From Bacteroidales bacterium (GTDB taxonomy: Bacteria; Bacteroidota; Bacteroidia; Bacteroidales; JAFGUD01), in NCBI GenBank assembly GCA_016938685.1, contig JAFGUD010000391.1:1-34285 (forward strand): a stretch of 34,285 nucleotides of DNA. Reading direction: 5' to 3'. The position numbers and the translations under genes were made by a program. The notes under the pieces were generated by a model that worked only from the letters and a program-made list of their open reading frames with translations, did no database searches and was not told where the DNA came from. Positions 1-8,555 of this stretch are shown here, one piece after another; the stretch's first letter is position 1; every line of letters begins with the position of its first letter.

Positions 1-4
1 AGTT

Positions 5-54
5 ATAACAAATTGTTAAAATAATTCCGAGAATTATTTTTTACAAGTTGTTAT
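5..54. repeat. Nested inverted repeat (two-level stem-loop)
   Basis: The outer arms are ATAACAAATTGT (5-16) and ACAAGTTGTTAT (43-54), complementary at 11 of 12 positions. Inside them is a perfect hairpin AATAATTC-CGA-GAATTATT (20-38) followed by a run of T. The left arm is itself part of a 13-base palindrome (6-18). Read left to right, the inner hairpin plus T-run could act as a weak intrinsic terminator for a gene outside the window. The right arm shares bases 50-54 with the next inverted repeat, so both outer stems cannot form together. Confidence 0.65.
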
Positions 55-119
55 GCCGATTGACTTTAAAACCGATTTTAAGAAAATTAAATCGGTTTTT
101 TAAAGCATTTCGGTATAAC
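50..119. repeat. Nested inverted repeat, possible bidirectional terminator
   Basis: The outer arms GTTATGCCGA (50-59) and TCGGTATAAC (110-119) pair fully if one G-U wobble is allowed. The inner arms, roughly 65-79 and 89-105, pair CTTTAAAACCGATTT with its complement apart from two extra T. The inner stem ends in a run of six T and is flanked by A on the other side, so it has the form of an intrinsic terminator in either direction. Whether it ends a transcript from outside the window or belongs to a mobile repeat cannot be told from this copy alone. Confidence 0.65.
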
Positions 120-441
120 CCAGATTATTACTTCACTATCTACCTTTGGTCGGTTCAAAAATAATGTGAAGCTGAAAGTTTATAAAGCCAAAAGATAATA
201 ATGATTTTTTATTCAAATTTAATTGCCCAAATTTGGTCTAATCAAAAGAATACAAATTCCACGTATCTTTATGAAATTCAAACATTTAACCTCATAACCA
301 CCGAACTTAGCAAAGCGATCTAACTCAAGTAATTATGTGAACCGAGCTTGCGAGCTCAACGAAGTTAATAATTCTAGTTAATAAAATGATGTTTTTTTTA
401 TTCCTGACAAATATTTTTATTTTTGTTACAAACTTACAGCA

Positions 442-825
442 ATGAAAATCAGACTTCTTTTTGTAATAATGTTTCTTTTTGCAATTTCTTGTGATGATGC
501 GCAGGAAGAAAAAATTGTTGGTTTCTGGAAGTTAGAGACCGTAAAAACAAATCAAAACATTAGCAATCCAGAACAATATCAAACTGCTATGGATCAGCTA
601 ATTAGAACAACTTCTATTCAGTTTAATACAGATAAAAGTTTTGGAGGAACTGTCTGGGGCGACACAAGTTTTGGTTATTGGTTAATTAAAAATGACTCGT
701 TAATAATACAGGATTTATCAAATAAAAATGATTTTAGCGTTTTGATAACTGAATTAACAAACCACAAACTTACCCTTCAAGAAACGGTTGATTCTGTGGT
801 TGAGGTTTTTACTTTTGTGAAATAG
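442..825 (+). CDS. Small lipocalin-like lipoprotein
   Basis: 127 aa. Residues 1-17 form a lipoprotein signal peptide ending in the lipobox AISC (Cys17), followed directly by two Asp. Acidic residues just after the lipidated Cys are known in Bacteroidota to favour surface display, so an outer-leaflet location is possible. The rest begins with a 'GFWKLE' strand and alternates short beta strands, as in the small lipocalin-like lipoproteins of this phylum (compare 'GxWxL' starts of those families). No catalytic motif is visible, and a binding or envelope role is inference only. The 3' end overlaps the convergent phosphatase gene by 17 bp. It stands alone, with no partner on the same strand. Confidence 0.7.
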   Translation: MKIRLLFVIMFLFAISCDDAQEEKIVGFWKLETVKTNQNISNPEQYQTAMDQLIRTTSIQFNTDKSFGGTVWGDTSFGYWLIKNDSLIIQDLSNKNDFSVLITELTNHKLTLQETVDSVVEVFTFVK

Positions 826-3280
826 GTTTTAATTTGAAAGCATAAATAGCAATATCATCGTATTGAGGAATTTCACCTTTCCAATTTTTATAGCTTTCTA
901 CAATTATTTCTTTTTGTTTTTCCATCGGAAGATTAACGACACTATAAATTAAATCTTCATATTGTTTTTTGCCAAATCTTTTGCGTTTTGTATTAGGTTG
1001 ATCAATTATGCCGTCACTTTGCAGATAAAAAATATCCCCTGGTTGAGCTTTCATTTCATAATTTTTAAAAGCTATAACCTTTTGTATCAATATACCTCCA
1101 ATATGATTAACATTTCCTCTAAAACTATTCAATTGCTTAGTTTGGGCACTATAATGATAAAACGACAAATTAGCCGTAGCATAAGTAACAGCATAATAAC
1201 TAACCATTGGCACAACCTTCATAAGCACAAGTGCTGCGCCATCAGTATTTTGATTTTCATCCTGCTTCAGGATTTTCTTAATTTCAATGTTTAAAATTCT
1301 TAAAACCTCACTAGGTTCATATACATCACGTCGCAACAAAATATCTTCAAATAAACCATTGATAATAAGAGACATAAACGCACCGGAAACACCATGACCG
1401 GTACAATCTGCTATTCCCGTAAAAGCGAATGTAAGAGAAGAATGAGTTATTTCTTTAAAGAAATAAAAATCACCCGAAACTATATCACGAGGTTGATAAT
1501 AGATAAATGCATCGAAAAAAAATTCAATCTCATTAACCGAAGGCAAAATAGTACTTTGAATTGTTTTAGCATATCGCAAACTTGAATTAACAGTTTGACT
1601 TTGTGCTAATAATTTATCTTGTGATTCTTTAATTTCAGTAATATCGCTTTCAATTGCAACAATTTCAACTAATTCACCATCTATCATAATCGGAGAAAGA
1701 GTTGTTTGAAGCCATTTTCTTTCCGCTTTTGCGTTAACTATCTGATTATCATAAGTAACAGAACGACCTTTATGAAGCGAAGAAAGCAGCATTTCAATAT
1801 CACTTTTTGCTGCATTTTGTCTTAAATTTTTCCTGTTTTTAACTTCGTCCAATTTCAAACCATATAATTCTTCAAAACTTTTATTTACCCAAATTAAATT
1901 AAAATCGGGATCAAAAACCATAATAGAATTATGAGAATTTTCAGCAATAACAGATAATTTACGTAGCTCCTGATTACTCATATTTAATTCCAAAGTTCGC
2001 TCTTCAACCATATCTTCAAGCGACTTATTTTGACCATTTAATTTAAGAGTAAGTACAAGATTTTCTTTATAAGCTGAAGCAAAACTTTTTGCAATAACAA
2101 CAGCTTCAATAAGTACAAATAAACTTACAGTATAATGAGAAACATAACCCGAATCTATAATTCTAGAATTAAACATCATGTCGTTTATCATCGAAAGAAT
2201 GAAGATAAACTGTGCAACAATCATTAACCCGGTACCTTTGATTTTTTTAAATACCCCTTTTATTAGAATAACAAAAGCAAAAATATTTACTGTTGCATAA
2301 AACAAATATAAAAAAGGTGTTAAAATGTCAATATTTCTAATAGGAACAAGTAAGTAATACAACACAAACAAAGAGCCAATAAAACCTGTTGTTTTATGAG
2401 AAGTTTTTCTGAAAATTGAAGGCAAGAATTTATGATAAAAATGCAACATTAGCACAACAAACAGAACTGCGGAAATAAAAGAAATTCTTAAAGAAACATT
2501 AAAATCTGCAGGGCCAAAAGAAATAGTATTTGTATAAAAAGACCGTATAGCAATTACAATAGTCATCAATGAAAAAGACAAAATAGCGTTGTTCTTAGGA
2601 TAAAATACAAACACCATAAAATAATAAAAAGCCATAACAAGCAAAATCCCAACAATAGCAAAATATACACGCTGTGCCAAAGTATTTTTCTTCATCAAAA
2701 CATCATACTTTGCAAAAGCAAGAGATTTTGTTATCCCGAACTTCTTATTTGACTCAAAATCAGAAACTTGAACAACAATTTCAGTATTAGTATAATCATC
2801 ATTTTCATCAATAACAAAAGGGAAATAGCCAAAGCTGTAAACTCCTTTTGCAGAATCGGAAAGAATACTAACATTTCCTAATTGATAAACTAATTTACCA
2901 TTAACCCAAAAATTTGCGGCTGTATAAATATAGTCAAAATCGATAGCGTAGATACCTGGCTCTTTTAAATTTAGAATCAGCCGATAAGTAGCATAATTAG
3001 AATCTAAAACATCCTTACTTTCAATAATGGGTTTAATAGTCGGCAAATCGACAAAATATGGTTTTATTGGTTCGTAAGAATAATTCAAATCCTGAGGACT
3101 ATAAATCTTATTTGGAAAGAATTCCCATTCTCCTTCAAGTAGCACAACATCTTTAGAAAAATCGACTTGGGTTAAATCTATTTTCCCGCTTTTTGCTTTT
3201 TCAACTGTAGTATTAAAATTACATGCAGCTAGTAAAGACAAAAGAGTTACTAAAATTATATTTCTAAATATTTTGTGCAT
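809..3280 (-). CDS. Membrane sensor phosphatase: 7TMR-DISM, PAS, SpoIIE-type PP2C
   Basis: 823 aa. Residues 1-20 are a signal peptide with a lipobox (LAAC, Cys20). About 30-190 is a beta-rich periplasmic region like the 7TMR-DISM extracellular domain, and about 203-400 holds seven hydrophobic helices. A short coiled coil (~405-440) and a PAS domain (~445-555) lead to a SpoIIE/RsbU-type serine phosphatase (~590-820). The metal-binding signature is intact: VSGDFY at 601-606, ADCTGHG at 624-630, SDGIIDQ near 755 and YDDIAI near 807. Members of this family dephosphorylate anti-sigma-factor antagonists in partner switching, and no such partner is encoded in the window. It is likely an inner-membrane sensor turning an envelope signal into Ser/Thr dephosphorylation. 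A lipobox in front of a seven-helix protein is noteworthy. No clear promoter was found in the 155-bp gap to prs. Confidence 0.88.
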   Translation of the reverse strand: MHKIFRNIILVTLLSLLAACNFNTTVEKAKSGKIDLTQVDFSKDVVLLEGEWEFFPNKIYSPQDLNYSYEPIKPYFVDLPTIKPIIESKDVLDSNYATYRLILNLKEPGIYAIDFDYIYTAANFWVNGKLVYQLGNVSILSDSAKGVYSFGYFPFVIDENDDYTNTEIVVQVSDFESNKKFGITKSLAFAKYDVLMKKNTLAQRVYFAIVGILLVMAFYYFMVFVFYPKNNAILSFSLMTIVIAIRSFYTNTISFGPADFNVSLRISFISAVLFVVLMLHFYHKFLPSIFRKTSHKTTGFIGSLFVLYYLLVPIRNIDILTPFLYLFYATVNIFAFVILIKGVFKKIKGTGLMIVAQFIFILSMINDMMFNSRIIDSGYVSHYTVSLFVLIEAVVIAKSFASAYKENLVLTLKLNGQNKSLEDMVEERTLELNMSNQELRKLSVIAENSHNSIMVFDPDFNLIWVNKSFEELYGLKLDEVKNRKNLRQNAAKSDIEMLLSSLHKGRSVTYDNQIVNAKAERKWLQTTLSPIMIDGELVEIVAIESDITEIKESQDKLLAQSQTVNSSLRYAKTIQSTILPSVNEIEFFFDAFIYYQPRDIVSGDFYFFKEITHSSLTFAFTGIADCTGHGVSGAFMSLIINGLFEDILLRRDVYEPSEVLRILNIEIKKILKQDENQNTDGAALVLMKVVPMVSYYAVTYATANLSFYHYSAQTKQLNSFRGNVNHIGGILIQKVIAFKNYEMKAQPGDIFYLQSDGIIDQPNTKRKRFGKKQYEDLIYSVVNLPMEKQKEIIVESYKNWKGEIPQYDDIAIYAFKLKPISQK

Positions 3281-3435
3281 AAAAATAACTGTCAGGCAAT
3301 ATGCAAATTTTTTTAATGTATAAATAATTTTTTTTGACGAAAATTATAAATTAATTACTCTCACAAACGAAAAATCGCAAAAAAAAACACAAAACATCAA
3401 TTAAGACATAATGTGCCTTTATTATTTTTCAAATA

Positions 3436-4374
3436 TTATAATATAAATCCATCACTAATTGAGTTATTTTCATATATTTGATGCATTACTTTTGCAAACA
3501 TATCAGCTACCGACAAAACAGTAATTTTATCACATTCTTGTTTCAAAGGAATTGAATCTGTAACAATTAATTCAGACAAAGCAGATTTATCAATTTTTTC
3601 TATTGCATTTCCGGATAACACAGGATGAGTAATTGCTGCTCTTACACTATTCGCTCCGTTATCAATCATCAACTTAGCAGCTTTTGTGAGTGTTCCGGCT
3701 GTATCAACAATATCATCAAGAATGATTACATTTTTACCTTCAACATCGCCAATAATTTTCATATCTGCAATTTCGTTTGGTTTAGTTCTTGATTTGTGAC
3801 AAACAACTAAACTCGTATGCATGTGATTTGCATAAGCATTAGCTCTTTTAGTTCCGCCCATATCAGGCGAAGCCATTACCAGATTATCCAAATTCAGGTT
3901 TCTGATATAAGGAACAAAAATAGACGAAGCAAACAGATGATCTACAGGCACATCAAAAAAACCCTGTATTTGATCTGCGTGTAAATCCATTGTCATAACT
4001 CTTGAAACACCGGCAGCAGCAAGCATATTTGCTATAAGTTTTGCGCCAATTGCTACTCTGGGTTTATCTTTTCTATCCTGACGACCATATCCGTAATATG
4101 GAATTACTGCAATAACTTTGTAAGCAGAAGCTCTATATGCAGCATCGATCATTAGCAATAATTCAAACAGATTTTCTATTGGCATAAACGAAGACTGCAC
4201 CAAATAAACGTACGCTCCGCGAACGCTTTCGTCAAAGCTAGGTTGCATTTCGCCATCACTGTAATCTATGAAATTAACTTTTCCAAGTTCCTGACCGTAT
4301 TTAGCGGCTATTTTTTCGGCGAGGTATCTACTTCCTCTTCCGGAAAAAATTTTTAAATTAGGTTTAGAAGCCAT
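3436..4374 (-). CDS. prs: Ribose-phosphate pyrophosphokinase (PRPP synthetase)
   Basis: 312 aa, the usual length of class I enzymes. It makes 5-phosphoribosyl-1-pyrophosphate from ribose-5-phosphate and ATP, feeding purine, pyrimidine, NAD, His and Trp synthesis in the cytosol. Visible motifs are the flexible ATP loop YGYGRQDRKDKPR (94-106), the Mg-binding DLH (130-132) and the PRPP-binding loop DDIVDTAGT (220-228). It appears monocistronic: an intrinsic terminator (4468-4498) separates it from the lyase gene upstream. A TAGTTTTG element (4396-4389 on the minus strand) fits the -7 consensus close to the start, but its -33 partner is poor. The C-terminus is ordinary and there is no sign of damage. 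Confidence 0.97.
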   Translation of the reverse strand: MASKPNLKIFSGRGSRYLAEKIAAKYGQELGKVNFIDYSDGEMQPSFDESVRGAYVYLVQSSFMPIENLFELLLMIDAAYRASAYKVIAVIPYYGYGRQDRKDKPRVAIGAKLIANMLAAAGVSRVMTMDLHADQIQGFFDVPVDHLFASSIFVPYIRNLNLDNLVMASPDMGGTKRANAYANHMHTSLVVCHKSRTKPNEIADMKIIGDVEGKNVIILDDIVDTAGTLTKAAKLMIDNGANSVRAAITHPVLSGNAIEKIDKSALSELIVTDSIPLKQECDKITVLSVADMFAKVMHQIYENNSISDGFIL

Positions 4375-4467
4375 TTTATTTTTTTTGACAAAACTATTTA
4401 ATCGAATATTAGTTTAAAAACTTTAAGAACATTTTTTTTCTTCAACATTCTTTTTTATGGAAGACAC

Positions 4468-4498
4468 AAAAAAAGGGTAGTAGAACTACCCTTTTTTT
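4468..4498 (-). terminator. Intrinsic terminator after the PLP-dependent lyase gene
   Basis: A perfect hairpin GGGTAGT-AGA-ACTACCC (4475-4491) lies between runs of seven A and seven T, so on either strand the stem is followed by seven T. It overlaps the stop codon of the lyase gene (4497-4499) and separates that gene from prs. Because it is symmetrical it could also stop antisense transcription. Confidence 0.92.
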
Positions 4499-5696
4499 AT
4501 ATTAGTTTTATTTCTTTCAATGTGTTTTCAATTTCAGCCCAAGTAGCTTCAATATCATCATCTAATCCAACAGAAAATCTTGTCAGACCAGGTTTTATAC
4601 CAATTTTTTCTTGCAATTCGGTGGGAACTTCAGAAGAAGTACTATGACCGGAATTGCTAAATAATGTTTTAAAATATCCAAGACTTACAGCCAAATATCC
4701 AACACCTTTTTCTTGTAATATTTTCAAAAACTCAGCTCCTTTTTCATAAGTACCCAAATCCATAGCTATCATTCCACCATAACCATATCCTTTATTCATT
4801 AGAGTTGTTATGAGCTTGTAATTTTTATCCGATTCTAATCCTGGATAACAAACTTTAATTCCTTTTTCCTTTAATTTTTTTGCGATAAATATAGCATTTT
4901 TAGAATGTTGTTGCATTCTTATATGCAAAGTATAAAGATTTTTAAGTACCATTGAAGAACGCAAAGAATCCATAACAGGACCAAGTAACATTGCTGTTCC
5001 ATGATTTAAATCCAACAAATCCATAAACATTTCCTTACTACACAAAATAGCACCACCTACCATATCATTTTTACCATTTACAAATTTTGTCAAACTATAA
5101 ATTATAATATCTGCGCCATGATGTTTTGGAGTAACAATCATTGGAGTAAAAGTATTATCGACTACTAATTTTGCATTATTGGAATGTGCAATATCAGCAA
5201 GAGCAGGCAAATCAGCGATATTCAACAATGGATTAGCCATTGTTTCAGTATATATCATTTTTGTATTTGGTTTTACAGCAGCCTTAACTTCATCAAGATT
5301 GATGATGTCAACAAAAGTAACGTCAATATTTACTTTTTTCAACCAATTTTTCATAAACGCAAAAGAGCCACCATAAACAGTATGACTTGTTATTAAATGA
5401 TCGCCGGAATTACAAAGATGCAGAATAACAGTTGTAATAGCAGCCATTCCGGAACCCGTTACAATTCCGGCTTCAGTATCTTCCATTGCAGCGAGTGCAT
5501 TACTCAAAGCTTGATTAGTGCTATTTGAATGCCTTGAATACAAAAAAGCTTCTACTTCTCCATTAAAAGTAGCTTCCATATCCTGAGCAGTAGGAAAATA
5601 AAAAGTAGCAGAATCTGATATTGATACATTAACTCCCCTGTTTTGATCTGTGTTTTGAATTGCAAATATTGCTTTTGATGGGTTAAAATTATTCAT
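4497..5696 (-). CDS. PLP-dependent trans-sulfuration family lyase (methionine gamma-lyase/cystathionine type)
   Basis: 399 aa, typical of the Cys/Met metabolism PLP family (fold type I). The Schiff-base lysine is Lys204 in SLTKFVNGKND. Other active-site features are YSR (53-55), SGMAA (82-86), Tyr108, VVDNTF with Asp180 and Arg373 in TRFSVG. The family includes methionine gamma-lyase, cystathionine gamma-synthase, cystathionine lyases and O-acetylhomoserine sulfhydrylase. The sequence alone does not fix the reaction, and methionine gamma-lyase is my favoured call from general resemblance. The canonical GHSD after the lysine is GKND here. It starts 11 bp after the large sensor gene ends and is probably cotranscribed with it. 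A strong terminator follows. Confidence 0.85.
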   Translation of the reverse strand: MNNFNPSKAIFAIQNTDQNRGVNVSISDSATFYFPTAQDMEATFNGEVEAFLYSRHSNSTNQALSNALAAMEDTEAGIVTGSGMAAITTVILHLCNSGDHLITSHTVYGGSFAFMKNWLKKVNIDVTFVDIINLDEVKAAVKPNTKMIYTETMANPLLNIADLPALADIAHSNNAKLVVDNTFTPMIVTPKHHGADIIIYSLTKFVNGKNDMVGGAILCSKEMFMDLLDLNHGTAMLLGPVMDSLRSSMVLKNLYTLHIRMQQHSKNAIFIAKKLKEKGIKVCYPGLESDKNYKLITTLMNKGYGYGGMIAMDLGTYEKGAEFLKILQEKGVGYLAVSLGYFKTLFSNSGHSTSSEVPTELQEKIGIKPGLTRFSVGLDDDIEATWAEIENTLKEIKLI

Positions 5697-5707
5697 TTTT
5701 CAAAATA

Positions 5708-8479
5708 TTAAATTGTTATTATCATTATTATTTTATCAACTTTATTATTCAATGTAAAACCGGGTAAAAGAGAGTAAGTAATATTCGTTTTCTCATTTTC
5801 AGAATTTATCAGCACCAAATTACTTGAATATTCTTCACCGTTTTTAACTTTCTCTATTGCCAATTCAAATTTTTCAAAATCTTCGTCTATTACTAAATCT
5901 TTTATATTTTTTGTTTGTATTTGCTTAATATCAAATTTTAATATTTGAGCAAATTTCTTATTTACAAAAGTAATAGCTCCGTCAACTGTAAATTCTACAT
6001 GCCCTACATATTTCTCTATGCCTTTAATAACGGCTTTATATGATAACTCTTGTATTAAAAAATCTTCTCTTTCTTGTTTTACTTTTCTTTGTTCTTTTCT
6101 TACTGTTCTAGCTTCTTTACTTATTTCTCGAACTTGCGCCCTAAGCTGACGCTCAAGTACTTTATTTTCAGTCACATCAATTGCAATATTCAAAATTTTA
6201 AATACGTTATCATCTTTGTCGACAATAGGCACATAATTTTGAGATAGCCAAACTGTTTTGTCTTTTAAGTTATAAGATTCTATAAAACGTTTTGTTCGTC
6301 CTTCTAATAATTCTGCCCAGAAAGTCCTATATTCAGGAGTTGTGATATCCATAGAAGTAATATCTCTATGATGTTTTCCGATAAGTTCTTCTTCGCTTTT
6401 TTCCAATGTTTCCAAAAATCTACTATTAGCAAGTAAAATCATTCCATTTGTATCATATTCCAATAGCAACGCAGTAGTATCAACTGCTTTAATCATGCTG
6501 TTTAGCTCAATTTCACGTTGTTCGCTATCCACCCTAAGTTTTTCCATTTCTTTAAGGTGAGCTTCAAGTTCTCGTTGCTGTTGTTTTTGTAGTTTCGTTT
6601 GTTCCTGAGTTGCTTGCAGTAATTGAGCTGTTTGTTGACTCGCTCGCCACATCGCTAAGTTTGCAGAAATATTTTCTGTAATTTTTTCAAGAAACTCAAG
6701 TTGTAAATTAGAAAAAACCTCAAATGAAGAAAGTTCTATAACTCCAATAATATCATCATTAAAAATAAGAGGTAAAACAACTATACTATTTGGTTTTCCT
6801 TGTCCAAGAGCAGTTGAAATCTTAGTGTGGCTATCTGGTATTTCTGTGATAAATAGTGATTTTTTTTCAACGGCGACACGTCCAACTAAACCTACACCAA
6901 ATGAAATCTTTCTTTCAATTAGTTTTTCTTTTTTCATGGCATAAGCAGCCAACAACTCCAAATATTTTTCTTCTTTTTCTTTAATTACAATAAAAAAGCC
7001 ACCTTCGTTTGCACCAACATATTCTACAATTTGGCTAATTATTCGATATGCTAATTCTTTTATTTCAATTACTTGATATTTCAAAATCTCAATAAACTTA
7101 CTAACACCTTCATTCAGCCAAACAAGTCTTTCTTGTTCTCTGTTTTTTTCATCAGCCTCTTCTGCTGTTTTCTTTAAATAATTATTAAGTTCAATTAAAT
7201 TATCCCCTACTCGATCCTGAGTACTCCATTTTTTATATGAATAGGAATAATTTTTTTCTTTTAGATTTTCTGAAAATTCAGTTAATCTTACGAAATTTTC
7301 AGCCAAAACCTTTTCTGCATCTAAAATATTTAAAAATTCACCTTCTGCAATATTTTCAACACCCTCGGGAATTACACCCTCAGATAGTTTTTTCATGTTT
7401 TCTCCTATTATTCTTATTCTTTTCAAAAAGAAACTGGTAACAGAAACAACTGAAAATATTATAGTCAACGACGAAAAAACAACAGCAAGAATCAACAATA
7501 ATCGCAAATTTGCAACCATTTGCTTTAAGTCGCGTTCAAAGAAAGTAAGGCCAACAAATATTTCTACATCGGGCAAATACTGAACCATCATAAATTTTAT
7601 TTCTCCTTTTGAATTTTCAGGCCATTGATATTTGAAATAAAGATACCCTTGATTTTCAGACGCTTTAAGAATCCTGTCATAAAGATTTGAATAACTAATT
7701 GACTGCCCTACCAAAACAGGGTGAACTAATAAATTACCATCAGGATCCATTGCAAAAGGATACCCTCTATTAAAATACACTTCGCTGGCAAACATGTCTG
7801 AGAGTTCTGAAGAAAATTTATTCTTGACAATAGAAATTAACATTCCTTCGATTTTTCCATTTACGTACAATGGCGCAGCGCGTACAAAGAAATTCTCTCC
7901 ATCGACTTTTGTTATTCCATTATAAACTTCTCCGTTTTCTATTATATAAACAATGTCACTAGAATAAGGGAAATATACCATTTCAAATCGTGGATTTGTT
8001 GAACAAACATTTACGTAGCCGGCTTTTGTTTTTTGTGAAATAATTAAATCGCTCTTGAGAGATAATGACAATGCACTAATAAATTTACTATTCCTCAAAA
8101 TTGTATCACCTCTAAATTTCCAATTTTTAACTAACACAAATTCCTGAACTCCACTTGAATTATTTATTGCTTCTACTCCTCGTGTTCTGTTATCAAAATA
8201 GAAAAAAGACTTATTAGAGGATATGAAACTTTTGAACGTATTAAGAGATATATTATTCTGCTCAACAGTCATACTACGGTCTATTTCAACAGAAACAATT
8301 AATCCATTCAGATTTTTGCTCATTTGTTGCTCAGCCTCTGTGTAAATTTTATTTTTTTGATTAAAATAAATATACGATGCAATAGCAGAAAAGATAATCA
8401 ATGGAGCTATTGAGTATAAAATAGCTAAACGAGGTATAAGTTTTAATTTTACTAATCTATTTTTTCTTGTTTTTGTCAC
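5708..8479 (-). CDS. Transmembrane Cache-HAMP-GAF-PAS-PAS sensor without output domain
   Basis: 923 aa. TM1 (~16-38) and TM2 (~325-350) enclose a ~285-residue periplasmic region of dCache type (note FAMDPDGNLLVHP near 242-254). A HAMP-like segment (~350-410), a helical linker, GAF (~460-610), a coiled coil (~615-660), PAS (~665-775), another charged coiled coil (~775-810) and a final PAS (~815-923) follow. There is no HisKA/HATPase, GGDEF, methyl-accepting or phosphatase domain, and the protein ends inside or just after the last PAS. It must therefore signal by protein contact or be half of a split receptor. The next gene on the strand, a PLP lyase 11 bp away, is not a signalling protein. Full length by its own reading frame, with no frameshift seen at the 3' end. 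Confidence 0.85.
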   Translation of the reverse strand: MTKTRKNRLVKLKLIPRLAILYSIAPLIIFSAIASYIYFNQKNKIYTEAEQQMSKNLNGLIVSVEIDRSMTVEQNNISLNTFKSFISSNKSFFYFDNRTRGVEAINNSSGVQEFVLVKNWKFRGDTILRNSKFISALSLSLKSDLIISQKTKAGYVNVCSTNPRFEMVYFPYSSDIVYIIENGEVYNGITKVDGENFFVRAAPLYVNGKIEGMLISIVKNKFSSELSDMFASEVYFNRGYPFAMDPDGNLLVHPVLVGQSISYSNLYDRILKASENQGYLYFKYQWPENSKGEIKFMMVQYLPDVEIFVGLTFFERDLKQMVANLRLLLILAVVFSSLTIIFSVVSVTSFFLKRIRIIGENMKKLSEGVIPEGVENIAEGEFLNILDAEKVLAENFVRLTEFSENLKEKNYSYSYKKWSTQDRVGDNLIELNNYLKKTAEEADEKNREQERLVWLNEGVSKFIEILKYQVIEIKELAYRIISQIVEYVGANEGGFFIVIKEKEEKYLELLAAYAMKKEKLIERKISFGVGLVGRVAVEKKSLFITEIPDSHTKISTALGQGKPNSIVVLPLIFNDDIIGVIELSSFEVFSNLQLEFLEKITENISANLAMWRASQQTAQLLQATQEQTKLQKQQQRELEAHLKEMEKLRVDSEQREIELNSMIKAVDTTALLLEYDTNGMILLANSRFLETLEKSEEELIGKHHRDITSMDITTPEYRTFWAELLEGRTKRFIESYNLKDKTVWLSQNYVPIVDKDDNVFKILNIAIDVTENKVLERQLRAQVREISKEARTVRKEQRKVKQEREDFLIQELSYKAVIKGIEKYVGHVEFTVDGAITFVNKKFAQILKFDIKQIQTKNIKDLVIDEDFEKFELAIEKVKNGEEYSSNLVLINSENEKTNITYSLLPGFTLNNKVDKIIMIITI

Positions 8480-8500
8480 TCTGCAGGATATTTATACGGA

Positions 8501-8531
8501 CAAATTTAATAATTTTATAATAACTAAGAAA
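8501..8531 (-). promoter_or_regulatory. Candidate promoter of the Cache/PAS sensor gene
   Basis: On the minus strand TAAATTTG (8508-8501) matches the Bacteroidota -7 element TAnnTTTG exactly. A TTTC at 8531-8528 lies 19 bases upstream in place of the -33 TTTG. The start codon at 8479 would follow a leader of about 15 bases. Confidence 0.4.
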
Positions 8532-8555
8532 TTTTGTTAAAAATAGGCAAAAAGT

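Larger units (their letters stand above)
1..441. other. Non-coding left flank, rich in inverted repeats
   Basis: I find no convincing reading frame here. The first 119 bases hold nested inverted repeats, listed separately. Further right are a perfect 10-bp palindrome CCAAATTTGG (227-236) and a short hairpin GAGCT-TGCG-AGCTC (344-357). The stretch 300-380 is less AT-rich than its surroundings and looks like decayed intergenic repeat rather than coding sequence. A TATTTTTG element at 418-425 fits the Bacteroidota -7 consensus for the lipoprotein gene at 442, but I see no TTTG at the right distance upstream, so I do not call it a promoter. Confidence 0.6.
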
